DNA of 64,000 nucleotides from Salegentibacter sp. GTDB lineage: Bacteria; Bacteroidota; Bacteroidia; Flavobacteriales; Flavobacteriaceae. The notes under the pieces were generated by a model. It saw only the letters and a program-made list of their open reading frames with translations. It had not been told where the DNA came from and did no database searches. Where the stretch lies: contig CP051246.1 in assembly GCA_017795085.1 (NCBI GenBank), positions 1,304,514 to 1,368,513 on the forward strand, given 5' to 3'. Position numbers and translations under genes: made by a program. This document shows positions 36,364 to 44,225 of the stretch, piece after piece; positions within the stretch are counted from its first letter, which is position 1; every line of letters starts with the position of its first letter.

Positions 36364-37620
36364 ATGAAATCAAAAGATATTTTAATAATAAAATTGAATA
36401 GAAGAAGCGGAATGCTAGCGGTGATTGTCTCTCTTTTCTTTTTTCTTACAGGAACAGCCCAGCAGCTCCAGCCTTACCTTACCCAGGCTTTGGAAAATAA
36501 CCCGAAGATACAGGCGTTTGAACTGCGTTATGAAACGGCCCGGGAGAGGATTGAAGAAGTTGGGGTACTCCCGGAAACCCAGTTCAGCGTAGGCTATTTT
36601 GCCAGCGAACCAGAGACCCGAACGGGCCCACAGCAGTACAAACTATCGGTGCAACAAATGATTCCGTGGTTTGGGACTATCACGGCAAGGGAGAATTATG
36701 CATCAAGCCTTGCCGATGCCCAATATGTGGAAATCGCCACGGCCCAGAGGCAACTGCTGCTAAATGTGGCCGAAAATTATTACAGGCTTTATGCCATTAG
36801 GGCAAAGCAACGCGTATTGGAGGAAAATATAGACCTGCTGGAAGCCTATGAGCAGCTTGCACTTACTTCCCTTGAAGTGAACCAAGCTTCATCGGTAGAT
36901 GTGCTTCGCCTGCAAATGCGGCAAAACCAGCTACGGGAACGTTTTGAAAACTTCGATGAAGAATTTAAAGCCGAACAAGCTACTTTCAATGCCTTGCTCA
37001 ATACCAGGCCCGGTGCCGCGGTAGAAGTTTACGATTCTCTGGCGGTGCCACAGGAAGACCCGGTACAGTTGCCAGAAGTTCCACAGGTGCACCCGGAGTT
37101 GTTGCGTTTTGACAAGCTGTATGAATCGGTAGGGGAAGCAGAAAAAATGAACCGAAAGGAAGCCCTGCCCGATCTGGGATTTGGCCTGGATTACGTTGCG
37201 GTGGGGGAAGCCACTGCGATGCAAGCCCCGGATAGCGGAAAGGACATCCTGATGCCGATGGTCTCTATAACGGTTCCAATTTTCGGTAATAAATACAAAT
37301 CGGTTACGCGGCAAAATGAACTGAAGCAACGTGAGCTAAATGCACAACGGGAGAACCGGCACAACGAATTGGTGTCGCGCCTGGAAGCCGCGGTGAGCAA
37401 TAGGGCAGAGGCACGCATAAGCTACCGTACCCAGTTGCTCAACATCGAGCAAGCCAATGATGCCGAAGAAATCCTCAGGCGGAATTACGAAACCGGTACC
37501 ATAGATTTCAATGATGTGCTGGACGTACAGGAGTTACAGCTAAATTTTGAGCTGAACCTGATAGAAGCGGTAAAAAACTATTACCAAGCCAGTGCGAACA
37601 TTAATTATTTAAGTGAATAA
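36364..37620 (+). CDS. cusC: TolC-family outer-membrane factor of the Cus system
   Basis: From ATG 36364 the protein has 418 residues with a signal peptide ending GTAQQ. Long helical repeats (ALENNPKIQAFELRYETARERIEEVG and the second-half RRNYETGTIDFNDVLDVQELQLNFEL) are those of TolC/CusC factors, which form the outer-membrane channel. An upstream in-frame ATG at 36319 overlaps the end of cusA but adds only charged residues before the signal, so the later start is chosen. Coupled to cusA by proximity, and followed by cusB. Confidence 0.9.
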   Translation: MKSKDILIIKLNRRSGMLAVIVSLFFFLTGTAQQLQPYLTQALENNPKIQAFELRYETARERIEEVGVLPETQFSVGYFASEPETRTGPQQYKLSVQQMIPWFGTITARENYASSLADAQYVEIATAQRQLLLNVAENYYRLYAIRAKQRVLEENIDLLEAYEQLALTSLEVNQASSVDVLRLQMRQNQLRERFENFDEEFKAEQATFNALLNTRPGAAVEVYDSLAVPQEDPVQLPEVPQVHPELLRFDKLYESVGEAEKMNRKEALPDLGFGLDYVAVGEATAMQAPDSGKDILMPMVSITVPIFGNKYKSVTRQNELKQRELNAQRENRHNELVSRLEAAVSNRAEARISYRTQLLNIEQANDAEEILRRNYETGTIDFNDVLDVQELQLNFELNLIEAVKNYYQASANINYLSE

Positions 37621-37645
37621 TTCAGAATAAATTAAAACAAAAACG

Positions 37646-39475
37646 ATGAAGAAATATATCATTTACACCGGATTAGTGTTAGCAGGATTGCTCCTTGGCT
37701 ATCTGTTCTTTGGTGGCAATTCGTCTGAAAAAAATGTCGAAACAGCCACTACAGAAGAACACAATCACGAGGAGGAAAACCAGCTGTGGACCTGCTCTAT
37801 GCACCCGCAGATTATGCAGCCCGAACCGGGCGATTGCCCCATTTGCGGGATGGACCTTATCCCTGCCGAGAGTGGCGGCGGCGAGGTTGGGCCGCAACAA
37901 ATAGAAATGTCTGAAACCGCCCTGGCTCTGGCCAATATCCACACCGTGGAGATCGGCGATAGCCTCTTAGGGGATCACGACCTGGTGCTCTCCGGGAAGA
38001 TCGTGGAGAACGAAGAGGTGAAAAGTGTGCAGGCTTCTTATTTTGGCGGCAGGATAGAAAAACTTTATATAAATTACACCGGGGAGGAAGTACGCCGCGG
38101 GCAGGTGTTGGCCACTATTTATTCCCCAGAGCTGGTCTCTGCCCAGCAGGAATTGCTTACCGCTGCGGGGATGAAGGACTCTCAGTCCCGGTTATACGAA
38201 TCTGTACGCCGAAAATTGAAATTATGGAAACTCAGCGACAAGCAAATTGAAGAAATTGAAGCTTCTGGGGAAGTTAAAGAATATTTCCCTATTTATGCTA
38301 CGGTTTCAGGTACGGTGACCGAAAAACTGGTGGAAGAAGGTGATTATGTAGAGCAGGGCCAGTCCCTTTATGAGATTGCCAACCTTAGTATTGTATGGGC
38401 ACAATTTGATGCTTATGAAAACCAGATTGCACAGCTTGAAGAAGGGCAACAGATTAGCGTGACTGCCAATGCCTTGCCGGGAAAAGAATATGAAGTGCCC
38501 ATTACTTTTATTGAACCACTGCTTAATACTGCCACCCGTACGGTAACTGTACGTGCAGTCCTGCCCAATAAGGAAGGTCGTCTAAAACCCGGAATGTTCG
38601 TGCGTGGAAAAGTGGCACCGGCCAAGAAAAAAAATGCAGATATTGAAGAACCCCAGCTTATTACAGTGCCAAAATCGGCCGTGATGTGGACCGGGGAACG
38701 TTCGCTGGTTTACGTACAACCCAATCCAGACAGGCCTGTCTTTGAAATGAGGGAAGTAAGCCTGGGTGCCGCAGCGGGTGGTAATTATGCGGTTACAGAT
38801 GGCTTGAGTACCGGAGAGCGCATTGTGGTAAACGGTGCCTTTACCGTAGATGCTGCCGCACAACTCCAGGGCAAAAAGTCTATGATGAACAAGGACGGAG
38901 GCAAGACATCTACCGGTCACGAGGGCCACGCCGGTATGGACATGGCAGGTAGCGAGGGTAATGCCAATATGGAAACGGCAGGAACCGGCAACGTTGACCA
39001 TACCGAAATGCAGGAACGCATCGTGGTACCTGAAGAGTTCACCAACCAGCTAAATGGCGTTTTTGATCAATATTTGAAGTTGAAAAACGCCCTGGTGGAA
39101 GATGAGGCCAAAACCGCCCAAGCAACTACAAATAAAGTACTGGAAGCAATGAACAAGATAGATATGAGTCTTTTAGAGGATCGTGAAGCTCACGACCACT
39201 GGATGCTGATTTCAAAAGAAGTAATTGGTGCTGCGGAAAAAATAACGGAGAGTGAAGATATTTCTACTCAGCGGGATCATTTTAAACACCTGTCTGCCCA
39301 TTTGAGCAAAGCGATGCAACTTTTTGGAGTGGGACAGACCGTTTATAAGCAATTTTGCCCTATGGCAGATGACAATGCGGGAGCCTACTGGCTCAGCCGT
39401 TCAGAAGAGATCAAAAACCCTTATTACGGTAGCGCAATGTTAACCTGCGGCGAAATCGTGGAAACTATAAACTAA
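37646..39475 (+). CDS. cusB: CusB-type periplasmic adaptor with N-terminal metal-binding and C-terminal DUF3347 domains
   Basis: 609 residues. A membrane anchor (3-22) and His-rich linker lead to the CSMHPQI...CPICGMDL heavy-metal binding segment (Cys50, Cys64, Cys67). The adaptor core (about 85-425) shows barrel-sandwich signatures such as GRIEKLYINYTGEEVRRGQVLATIYSPELV and EGDYVEQGQSLYEI. A His/Met-rich hinge (GHEGHAGMDMAG) follows and a DUF3347 domain (about 463-609) ends with QFCPMADDNAGAYWLS and NPYYGSAMLTCGEI. The DUF3347 part is a copper-binding candidate, fused where E. coli would use separate CusF. Completes the CusABC tripartite pump. Confidence 0.92.
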   Translation: MKKYIIYTGLVLAGLLLGYLFFGGNSSEKNVETATTEEHNHEEENQLWTCSMHPQIMQPEPGDCPICGMDLIPAESGGGEVGPQQIEMSETALALANIHTVEIGDSLLGDHDLVLSGKIVENEEVKSVQASYFGGRIEKLYINYTGEEVRRGQVLATIYSPELVSAQQELLTAAGMKDSQSRLYESVRRKLKLWKLSDKQIEEIEASGEVKEYFPIYATVSGTVTEKLVEEGDYVEQGQSLYEIANLSIVWAQFDAYENQIAQLEEGQQISVTANALPGKEYEVPITFIEPLLNTATRTVTVRAVLPNKEGRLKPGMFVRGKVAPAKKKNADIEEPQLITVPKSAVMWTGERSLVYVQPNPDRPVFEMREVSLGAAAGGNYAVTDGLSTGERIVVNGAFTVDAAAQLQGKKSMMNKDGGKTSTGHEGHAGMDMAGSEGNANMETAGTGNVDHTEMQERIVVPEEFTNQLNGVFDQYLKLKNALVEDEAKTAQATTNKVLEAMNKIDMSLLEDREAHDHWMLISKEVIGAAEKITESEDISTQRDHFKHLSAHLSKAMQLFGVGQTVYKQFCPMADDNAGAYWLSRSEEIKNPYYGSAMLTCGEIVETIN

Positions 39476-39518
39476 AGCAGGGAAGAACAAATTTTTATAA
39501 CCTTTAAAACCTATTAAG

Positions 39519-40031
39519 ATGAAAAGAACAATGATGATGCTCCTTCTAACTTTGTTAAGCATGGGAGTTTATGCACAACACGACCACGACAATATGGCTG
39601 GTCATGGTGAAGAAATGCAAATGTCGCCTAAGTTCAAAGACAAAGATCTGGGCGCTGCTTATGAACATTACCTATTGGTAAAGGACGCTTTAGTGGCTTC
39701 AAATGATGCAAAGGCCGCCAAGCATTCGATGAAACTCGAGAAAACTTTGGCAAAAGTGGAAAATGCTGAGACGGCTCGCAAAGAAGCTTCGCAAATGGCC
39801 GGTGCCACTTCTCTGGAAGACCAACGTGACAATTTTAATGCTCTTAGCGATGCAATGTTGAAACTGGTTAAAAATGGGAAGCTTGCCAAAGGTGAAATTT
39901 ACCTGGAATATTGCCCTATGGCAAACTCTAATAAAGGCGGCTATTGGCTTTCCAATGAAAAGGCGATCAAGAACCCATATATGGGCCAAAAAATGCTGAA
40001 ATGTGGTAGTGTAAAAGAAACTATCAATTAA
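39519..40031 (+). CDS. DUF3347 protein, periplasmic, His/Met-rich N-terminus
   Basis: 170 residues. Signal peptide 1-20 (GVYAQ), then HDHDNMAGHGEEMQM, and a DUF3347 helical domain (about 40-170) with the invariant block YCPMANSNKGGYW, NPYMGQKMLKCGSVK. The Cys, Met and Asn positions match the C-terminal domain of CusB encoded just upstream, so it probably arose from the same domain and may carry Cu(I) to the pump. 43 bases after cusB. Confidence 0.87.
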   Translation: MKRTMMMLLLTLLSMGVYAQHDHDNMAGHGEEMQMSPKFKDKDLGAAYEHYLLVKDALVASNDAKAAKHSMKLEKTLAKVENAETARKEASQMAGATSLEDQRDNFNALSDAMLKLVKNGKLAKGEIYLEYCPMANSNKGGYWLSNEKAIKNPYMGQKMLKCGSVKETIN

Positions 40032-40037
40032 TAAAGT

Positions 40038-40087
40038 CCTGCAAGGTATGGATAGACTCTTTTTTATATGTCTATCCATTTTGCAGG
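40038..40087 (+). other. Two-tier stem-loop between DUF3347 and Cys-rich lipoprotein genes
   Basis: Outer stem CCTGCAA/TTGCAGG (40038-40044 with 40081-40087) and inner stem ATGGATAGAC/GTCTATCCAT (40048-40057 with 40070-40079) enclose a T-rich loop. Not followed by a T tract. It may be an mRNA processing or stability element. Confidence 0.5.
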
Positions 40088-40104
40088 CACAAAATTAGAT
40101 TGAA

Positions 40105-40551
40105 ATGAAAAATACATTCAAAGTTCTAACAGCGGTATTTCTTCTGGCCGTGGTTTTTGGTGCTTGTAACTCCTCTGGGGAGCAGCAAAAACAAAAAAAG
40201 CAAGACAAACTGGCTACAGAAATTAGTACAAGTACCGCCAATAAACAAACCTTTTCTTTAGATTTTCAGATAGGAGACAAGTTGCCTAATGACCTGGTAT
40301 GTATGGTAAACGATGCCTATATGGCCAAACCGCAAATCCCGGTTCCGGTAAACGGGAAAACCTATTATGGTTGCTGCGAGATGTGCGTGGGCACCTTGAA
40401 CAACGAAGAATCTGCAAGGATGGCCACCGATCCCCAAACAGGGGAAAGAGTGGATAAAACCGAAGCCTTTATTGTACTGCTTGACGCGAATGGCCGGGTT
40501 GGCTATTTTAATTCAGAAGCGAATTACACAGCTTACACAAAAAAGAGCTAA
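40105..40551 (+). CDS. Cys-rich lipoprotein with TRASH/YHS-like metal site
   Basis: 148 residues. Lipobox FGAC gives lipidated Cys21. The folded part contains LVCMVNDAYMA then YYGCCEMCVGTL, a CxM...CCxxC arrangement like TRASH/YHS metal-binding domains, and ends in a DANGRVGYFNSEANY strand. Sits between two DUF3347 genes in the Cus block, so a periplasmic or outer-membrane copper-handling role is likely. No exact family name can be given with certainty. Confidence 0.8.
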   Translation: MKNTFKVLTAVFLLAVVFGACNSSGEQQKQKKQDKLATEISTSTANKQTFSLDFQIGDKLPNDLVCMVNDAYMAKPQIPVPVNGKTYYGCCEMCVGTLNNEESARMATDPQTGERVDKTEAFIVLLDANGRVGYFNSEANYTAYTKKS

Positions 40552-40588
40552 GCATAACAAAACTTATTTCAACTTAAATTTAGAAGAT

Positions 40589-40920
40589 ATGAATGAGATC
40601 AAAGCCTTTATCAGACCCGAAAGACTTAGTGAAGTGACCATGAATCTGCGGGAAGAAAACTTTTGTTGTTTTACCGTACTTCAAGGCGAGGGGGTTGGAG
40701 ATTACACTGATTCCAAAACCGCTTCCCCAGTTTGAATTTTCCATTTATGCACAGCAAAGTCATTAAAATGGAGATAGTGTGCGAAAAAGAGGATGTAGAT
40801 AAAATTGTAAATATTATAAAAGTAAGTGCCCGTACTGGCAAAAGCGGGGACGGGCTCATCTATGTAAGCGACGTGGAACAGCGTATAAAAATAAGGACTG
40901 GGGAAAAGGAAAGCCGGTAA
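40589..40920 (+). pseudogene. PII-like protein (heavy-metal-pump-linked), one-base frameshift
   Basis: MNEIKAFIRPERLSEV starts a PII fold; GEGVGDYTDSKTASP runs into a TGA after the C4 run at 40725-40728. In the next frame SLNFPFMHSKVIKMEIVC, ARTGKSGDGLIYVSDVEQ and RIKIRTGE complete the fold to 40920. Adding one C to the run rejoins both parts and matches the intact relative at 54977. PII-like proteins of the PII-NG group are known to be linked to heavy-metal RND pumps. Either a sequencing error in the homopolymer or a genuine mutation; the protein cannot form as written. Confidence 0.8.
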
Positions 40921-41044
40921 GTGCTTTTTTTGTTTCCGGTCGAACAACCAAGTAAAATACTAAGTTCCGGGCTGTGTTTTATGGCATCCGGAAAATTTAA
41001 TTAATTGCAGTAACAGAAATATCAACCTTTTAAAAACAAGAAAA

Positions 41045-41632
41045 ATGAAAACAGTAAAAGTAAGTTTGGGAGTGATGGCTATGGCATTTGCCGTAATAAG
41101 CACTTCTTGCAAGAACAACGAGAAAAACAGCAATACAACTATTGAAGACGCGGCGACCGAGCGCGCTGTCCCGATGGAAGAAAACAGGATGGAAAGCAGC
41201 AATGCTGCCCAAACCGATGCCAGCCTGACCACATACTTGGAGCTTAAAAATGCCTTGGTAAATGACGATCAGGAGGCCGCGGCCAAAGCCGGGGAAAAAA
41301 TGGTGGGACAGTTAAAGACCTTTAAAACGGAAAACTACGAACAGGACGACCAACAAGAACTGCAAGATATCATAGAAGACGCCACAGAGCATGCGGAGCA
41401 CATTGCGGAAAGCCCCATAGGCCACCAGCGGGAACATTTCGACATTTTGAGCAAGGACATGATAGACTTGATTGACATTGTCGGAACCAGCCAAAAGTTG
41501 TACCAAGCTTATTGCCCGATGTACAATAATAACAAAGGTGCACAGTGGTTGAGTGTAACCAAAGAAATCAAAAATCCCTATTATGGAAGTAAAATGATGG
41601 ATTGTGGAGAGGTGCAAAGAGAGATTAACTAA
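41045..41632 (+). CDS. DUF3347 lipoprotein
   Basis: 195 residues. Lipobox STSC (lipidated Cys22) with an Asn/Glu-rich linker; a DUF3347 domain from about residue 60 with AYCPMYNNNKGAQW and NPYYGSKMMDCGEVQREI. Sequence is distinct from the two other soluble copies but key Cys-Pro-Met, Asn-Pro-Tyr and Cys-Gly residues are kept. Its TAA is directly followed by the ATG of the haem-binding gene, so the two are cotranslated. Likely copper-binding, outer-membrane anchored facing the periplasm. Confidence 0.87.
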   Translation: MKTVKVSLGVMAMAFAVISTSCKNNEKNSNTTIEDAATERAVPMEENRMESSNAAQTDASLTTYLELKNALVNDDQEAAAKAGEKMVGQLKTFKTENYEQDDQQELQDIIEDATEHAEHIAESPIGHQREHFDILSKDMIDLIDIVGTSQKLYQAYCPMYNNNKGAQWLSVTKEIKNPYYGSKMMDCGEVQREIN

Positions 41633-42085
41633 ATGAAGGCAATCAAAATCATAGCACTGGTTTTTTTAGTTGTGTTGGTGGGCATCCAGTTTGTGCCCAC
41701 CAATCGCAACCAAAGTGAAGTGGTGCCAAAATCAGATTTTATGCTGGTGAACAATGTCCCGAAAGACGTACAGGATAAATTAAAGGTTTCCTGTTATGAT
41801 TGCCATAGCAACAATACAGCATACCCTTGGTACAATAAAATACAACCAGCTGCCTGGTTTTTAGAGGATCATATAAAAGAAGGAAAAGATGAATTGAATT
41901 TTAATGAATGGGGTGAATATTCCGACCGAAGAAAAAACAGCAAACTCCGGTCAATCATCAGTCAGATTGAAGATGATGAAATGCCACTGGACTCCTACAC
42001 TTTTATTCATGGGGATGCGAAACTTTCCAAAGAAGAAAAAACAGAAATGATACAATATATGACCCAGCTTAAAAATAGTTTATAG
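41633..42085 (+). CDS. Membrane-anchored haem-binding domain protein
   Basis: 150 residues: one N-terminal helix (5-22), then a domain with the haem-attachment motif CYDCH (Cys54, Cys57, His58) in SCYDCHSNNTAYPWYNKIQPAAWFL, typical of the bacterial haem_bd family. Late Met residues could supply the distal ligand. It may be a c-type cytochrome carrying electrons for copper oxidation or reduction in the periplasm. Immediately abuts the DUF3347 lipoprotein gene and ends the G+C-rich block. Confidence 0.85.
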   Translation: MKAIKIIALVFLVVLVGIQFVPTNRNQSEVVPKSDFMLVNNVPKDVQDKLKVSCYDCHSNNTAYPWYNKIQPAAWFLEDHIKEGKDELNFNEWGEYSDRRKNSKLRSIISQIEDDEMPLDSYTFIHGDAKLSKEEKTEMIQYMTQLKNSL

Positions 42086-42367
42086 GGGATTTTTAAAATA
42101 AACAATATCATATCCCAAAAAAGGAAAGGAATTTTTTCATTGATTGGTTAGTTAATCTTTTTCTTTTGAGAGTATGATGTTAAAGTCCTGTGAGGGAAGA
42201 GTGTTTTTTGTTTAATTAGTTTATAAAGCCTCTTTCCTTGACAGGCACAAAGATTAAAAAATAAAATATTGTTAGACTACTGGGAAAAACATGGGCGTGG
42301 TAGCTTAAATAAATGCTTAGGGTATGATAAAAAATAAATTTTTAAAAAACATTACCAAAAAATTATC

Positions 42368-42934
42368 ATGGTAGAAGTCTTTGTTAAAAATATGGTCTGT
42401 AACCGGTGTATTAAAGTAATTAAAAACGAGTTACTTGAAGCCGGGGTGGAAGTAACAAAAGTAGAACTAGGCCGGGTAGTTTATAAAAGCAAAAATATAG
42501 CTCGTGATTCTAAAAAGTTAGAAAAGGTCCTCGATGAAAATGGTTTTGAAATATTGGAGGGATCCGATAAAATTTTAGTCGAGAAGGTAAAACAAAGTCT
42601 TATACGGCTTTTGGAAAACCTTCCCCTGCAAAAAACGGGGACTTTATCCAGCTACTTATCCAAAGAAACCGAAACTGATTATTCGCGCTTGAGTCGAATT
42701 TTTTCCTATACCGAAAATATAACGGTGGAAAAGTATTTTATAAAACTGAAAATTGAAAAGGTAAAAGAACTTATCCAGTTCAAGACCTATAATTTTACCG
42801 AGATAAGTGAGCTATTGGATTATACTAATGTAAATTATCTTTCCCGGCAATTTAAAGCAGAAACAGGGATGAATTTATCTGAATATAAGGAACTTAATAA
42901 AAATTTTAGAAATTCTTTAGACCAAATTTTATAG
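42368..42934 (+). CDS. HMA-AraC one-component regulator, copy 2
   Basis: 188 residues with the same architecture as the gene at 30601: an N-terminal HMA-like part with MVCNRC (Cys11, Cys14) and a C-terminal AraC-type HTH (FIKLKIEKVKELIQF then NYLSRQFKAETGMNLSEY). The second helix of the HTH is highly conserved between copies while the N-terminal halves differ, as expected for regulators with similar targets. Monocistronic, 282 bases downstream of the Cus block and upstream of the DUF3347/DUF305 genes, which it may control. Confidence 0.86.
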   Translation: MVEVFVKNMVCNRCIKVIKNELLEAGVEVTKVELGRVVYKSKNIARDSKKLEKVLDENGFEILEGSDKILVEKVKQSLIRLLENLPLQKTGTLSSYLSKETETDYSRLSRIFSYTENITVEKYFIKLKIEKVKELIQFKTYNFTEISELLDYTNVNYLSRQFKAETGMNLSEYKELNKNFRNSLDQIL

Positions 42935-43008
42935 ATGTTTAACCAAATTATGACAATATATCTTTTTTCTAACCAGTAATTTAGGAACAAATTAAAACCA
43001 GTCAAGAT

Positions 43009-43557
43009 ATGAAAAATAGATTTTTAAGTTTTAGTGTGTTTTTATTTAGTGTAATTGTATTTACTTCCTGCCTTGATAACAAAGCAAAACAATCGGTAGG
43101 AATAGACACCCCTGAAGAGGTTAAAAAAGCCGAAGGGAAAACAGCAGATATCGCCGATCAGGATTTTATAGATGGAATGACGGGAAAAATATGGCATAAC
43201 TACCTGGAAATAAAAATAGCATTGACCAATGCTGATGCAGGCCAGGTACAGGATGCGTCTCAAAGTATGGTAGCCTCTTTTTCAGAAGAAAGAGCAGAAC
43301 TGAAAGCTATTGCACAACAATTATCTGAAACCAGCGAGCTGGAAAAACAAAGGGAATTATTCGCAGCATTTACAGAAAAAGCTGGGCCTATGTTTGAAGA
43401 TGCATTATCTGGTGGTACGATCTATAAAAAGTTCTGTCCTATGGCTTTTGACAATAAAGGAGCCTATTGGTATGCTGATATCGAAGAAATAAACAATCCA
43501 TATTTCGGTGATAAAATGCCCAATTGTGGTTCCGTAAAAAAGACAATTAAAAAGTAA
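43009..43557 (+). CDS. DUF3347 lipoprotein, fourth DUF3347 domain of the island
   Basis: 182 residues. Lipobox FTSC (lipidated Cys21). DUF3347 domain with KFCPMAFDNKGAYWY and NPYFGDKMPNCGSVKKTI. Less similar to the other copies and located in AT-rich DNA outside the Cus block, 74 bases after the regulator. Likely periplasmic copper chaperone. Followed by the DUF305 gene after 29 bases. Confidence 0.86.
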   Translation: MKNRFLSFSVFLFSVIVFTSCLDNKAKQSVGIDTPEEVKKAEGKTADIADQDFIDGMTGKIWHNYLEIKIALTNADAGQVQDASQSMVASFSEERAELKAIAQQLSETSELEKQRELFAAFTEKAGPMFEDALSGGTIYKKFCPMAFDNKGAYWYADIEEINNPYFGDKMPNCGSVKKTIKK

Positions 43558-43586
43558 AAAGCTATACAACCAAAAACCAAAAAATA

Positions 43587-44078
43587 ATGAATTCAGAAGA
43601 TAAAAAGCAACATAAAATGAGTGGTAGCAATTACAGTAGATTTTTTTTAATGCTTGGACTATCCTTTGTGGCCATGTACATCACCATGTACTTGAATACT
43701 TACGAATTTGATCATGTTTATTTTAGCTTAACCCGTTTTTATATGACCTGTTTGGGAATAGCGGCAATGGCGGTAATTATGTTGTCGTTGATGTTGAAAA
43801 TGTATAAAAATAAGAAGAAGAATATAGCAATTTACGTGGGTAGCCTGGTGCTGTTTGTCTCTGCTTTAGGTTTAGTACGAGCACAACGACCTATTATTGG
43901 CGACGTTTTATATATGAAGGCAATGATTCCCCACCATTCGATTGCGATTTTAACTAGTAAGCGGGCAGATATTAAAGATCCTGAAACCAAGAAACTGGCA
44001 GAAGAGATTATTGAGGCCCAGAAACGGGAGATTGCCCAGATGAAGAAGATCATTTATCGTTTGGAGAACGAGGAATAA
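43587..44078 (+). CDS. DUF305 membrane protein
   Basis: 163 residues: three membrane helices (about 19-35, 48-70, 80-96) and a C-terminal DUF305 helical segment with AMIPHHSIAILTSKRAD and AEEIIEAQKREIAQMKKII. DUF305 proteins carry HxM/His-His metal ligands and accompany copper genes. Inner membrane with the His-rich domain probably periplasmic. Ended by a strong terminator. Confidence 0.85.
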   Translation: MNSEDKKQHKMSGSNYSRFFLMLGLSFVAMYITMYLNTYEFDHVYFSLTRFYMTCLGIAAMAVIMLSLMLKMYKNKKKNIAIYVGSLVLFVSALGLVRAQRPIIGDVLYMKAMIPHHSIAILTSKRADIKDPETKKLAEEIIEAQKREIAQMKKIIYRLENEE

Positions 44079-44087
44079 TATTAAGCG

Positions 44088-44125
44088 AGACCCCACAGGT
44101 TTTCAAAACCTGTGGGGTCTTCTTT
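44088..44125 (+). terminator. Rho-independent terminator after the DUF305 gene
   Basis: Long palindrome AGACCCCACAGGTTTT / AAAACCTGTGGGGTCT with a minimal loop, followed by TCTTT, 10 bases after the stop. The long stem may act in both directions. Confidence 0.85.
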
Positions 44126-44194
44126 AAATAATCAATGTAGAATATTTTCAACAGGATCGATCTTTTTAGCCTTGTTAAAGCCTTACTAATGAAA

Positions 44195-44209
44195 CCTAAA
44201 ATATTTAGG
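44195..44209. promoter_or_regulatory. Inverted repeat CCTAAA-ATA-TTTAGG upstream of the multicopper oxidase gene
   Basis: 6-bp perfect arms with 3-base centre, 17 bases before the start codon. Candidate operator; position is the only support. Confidence 0.4.
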
Positions 44210-44225
44210 CATTAAAATATCAAGA

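Noticed and set aside
40732..40920. Independent small gene with TTG start
   Set aside because: It is the second half of the frameshifted PII-like gene.
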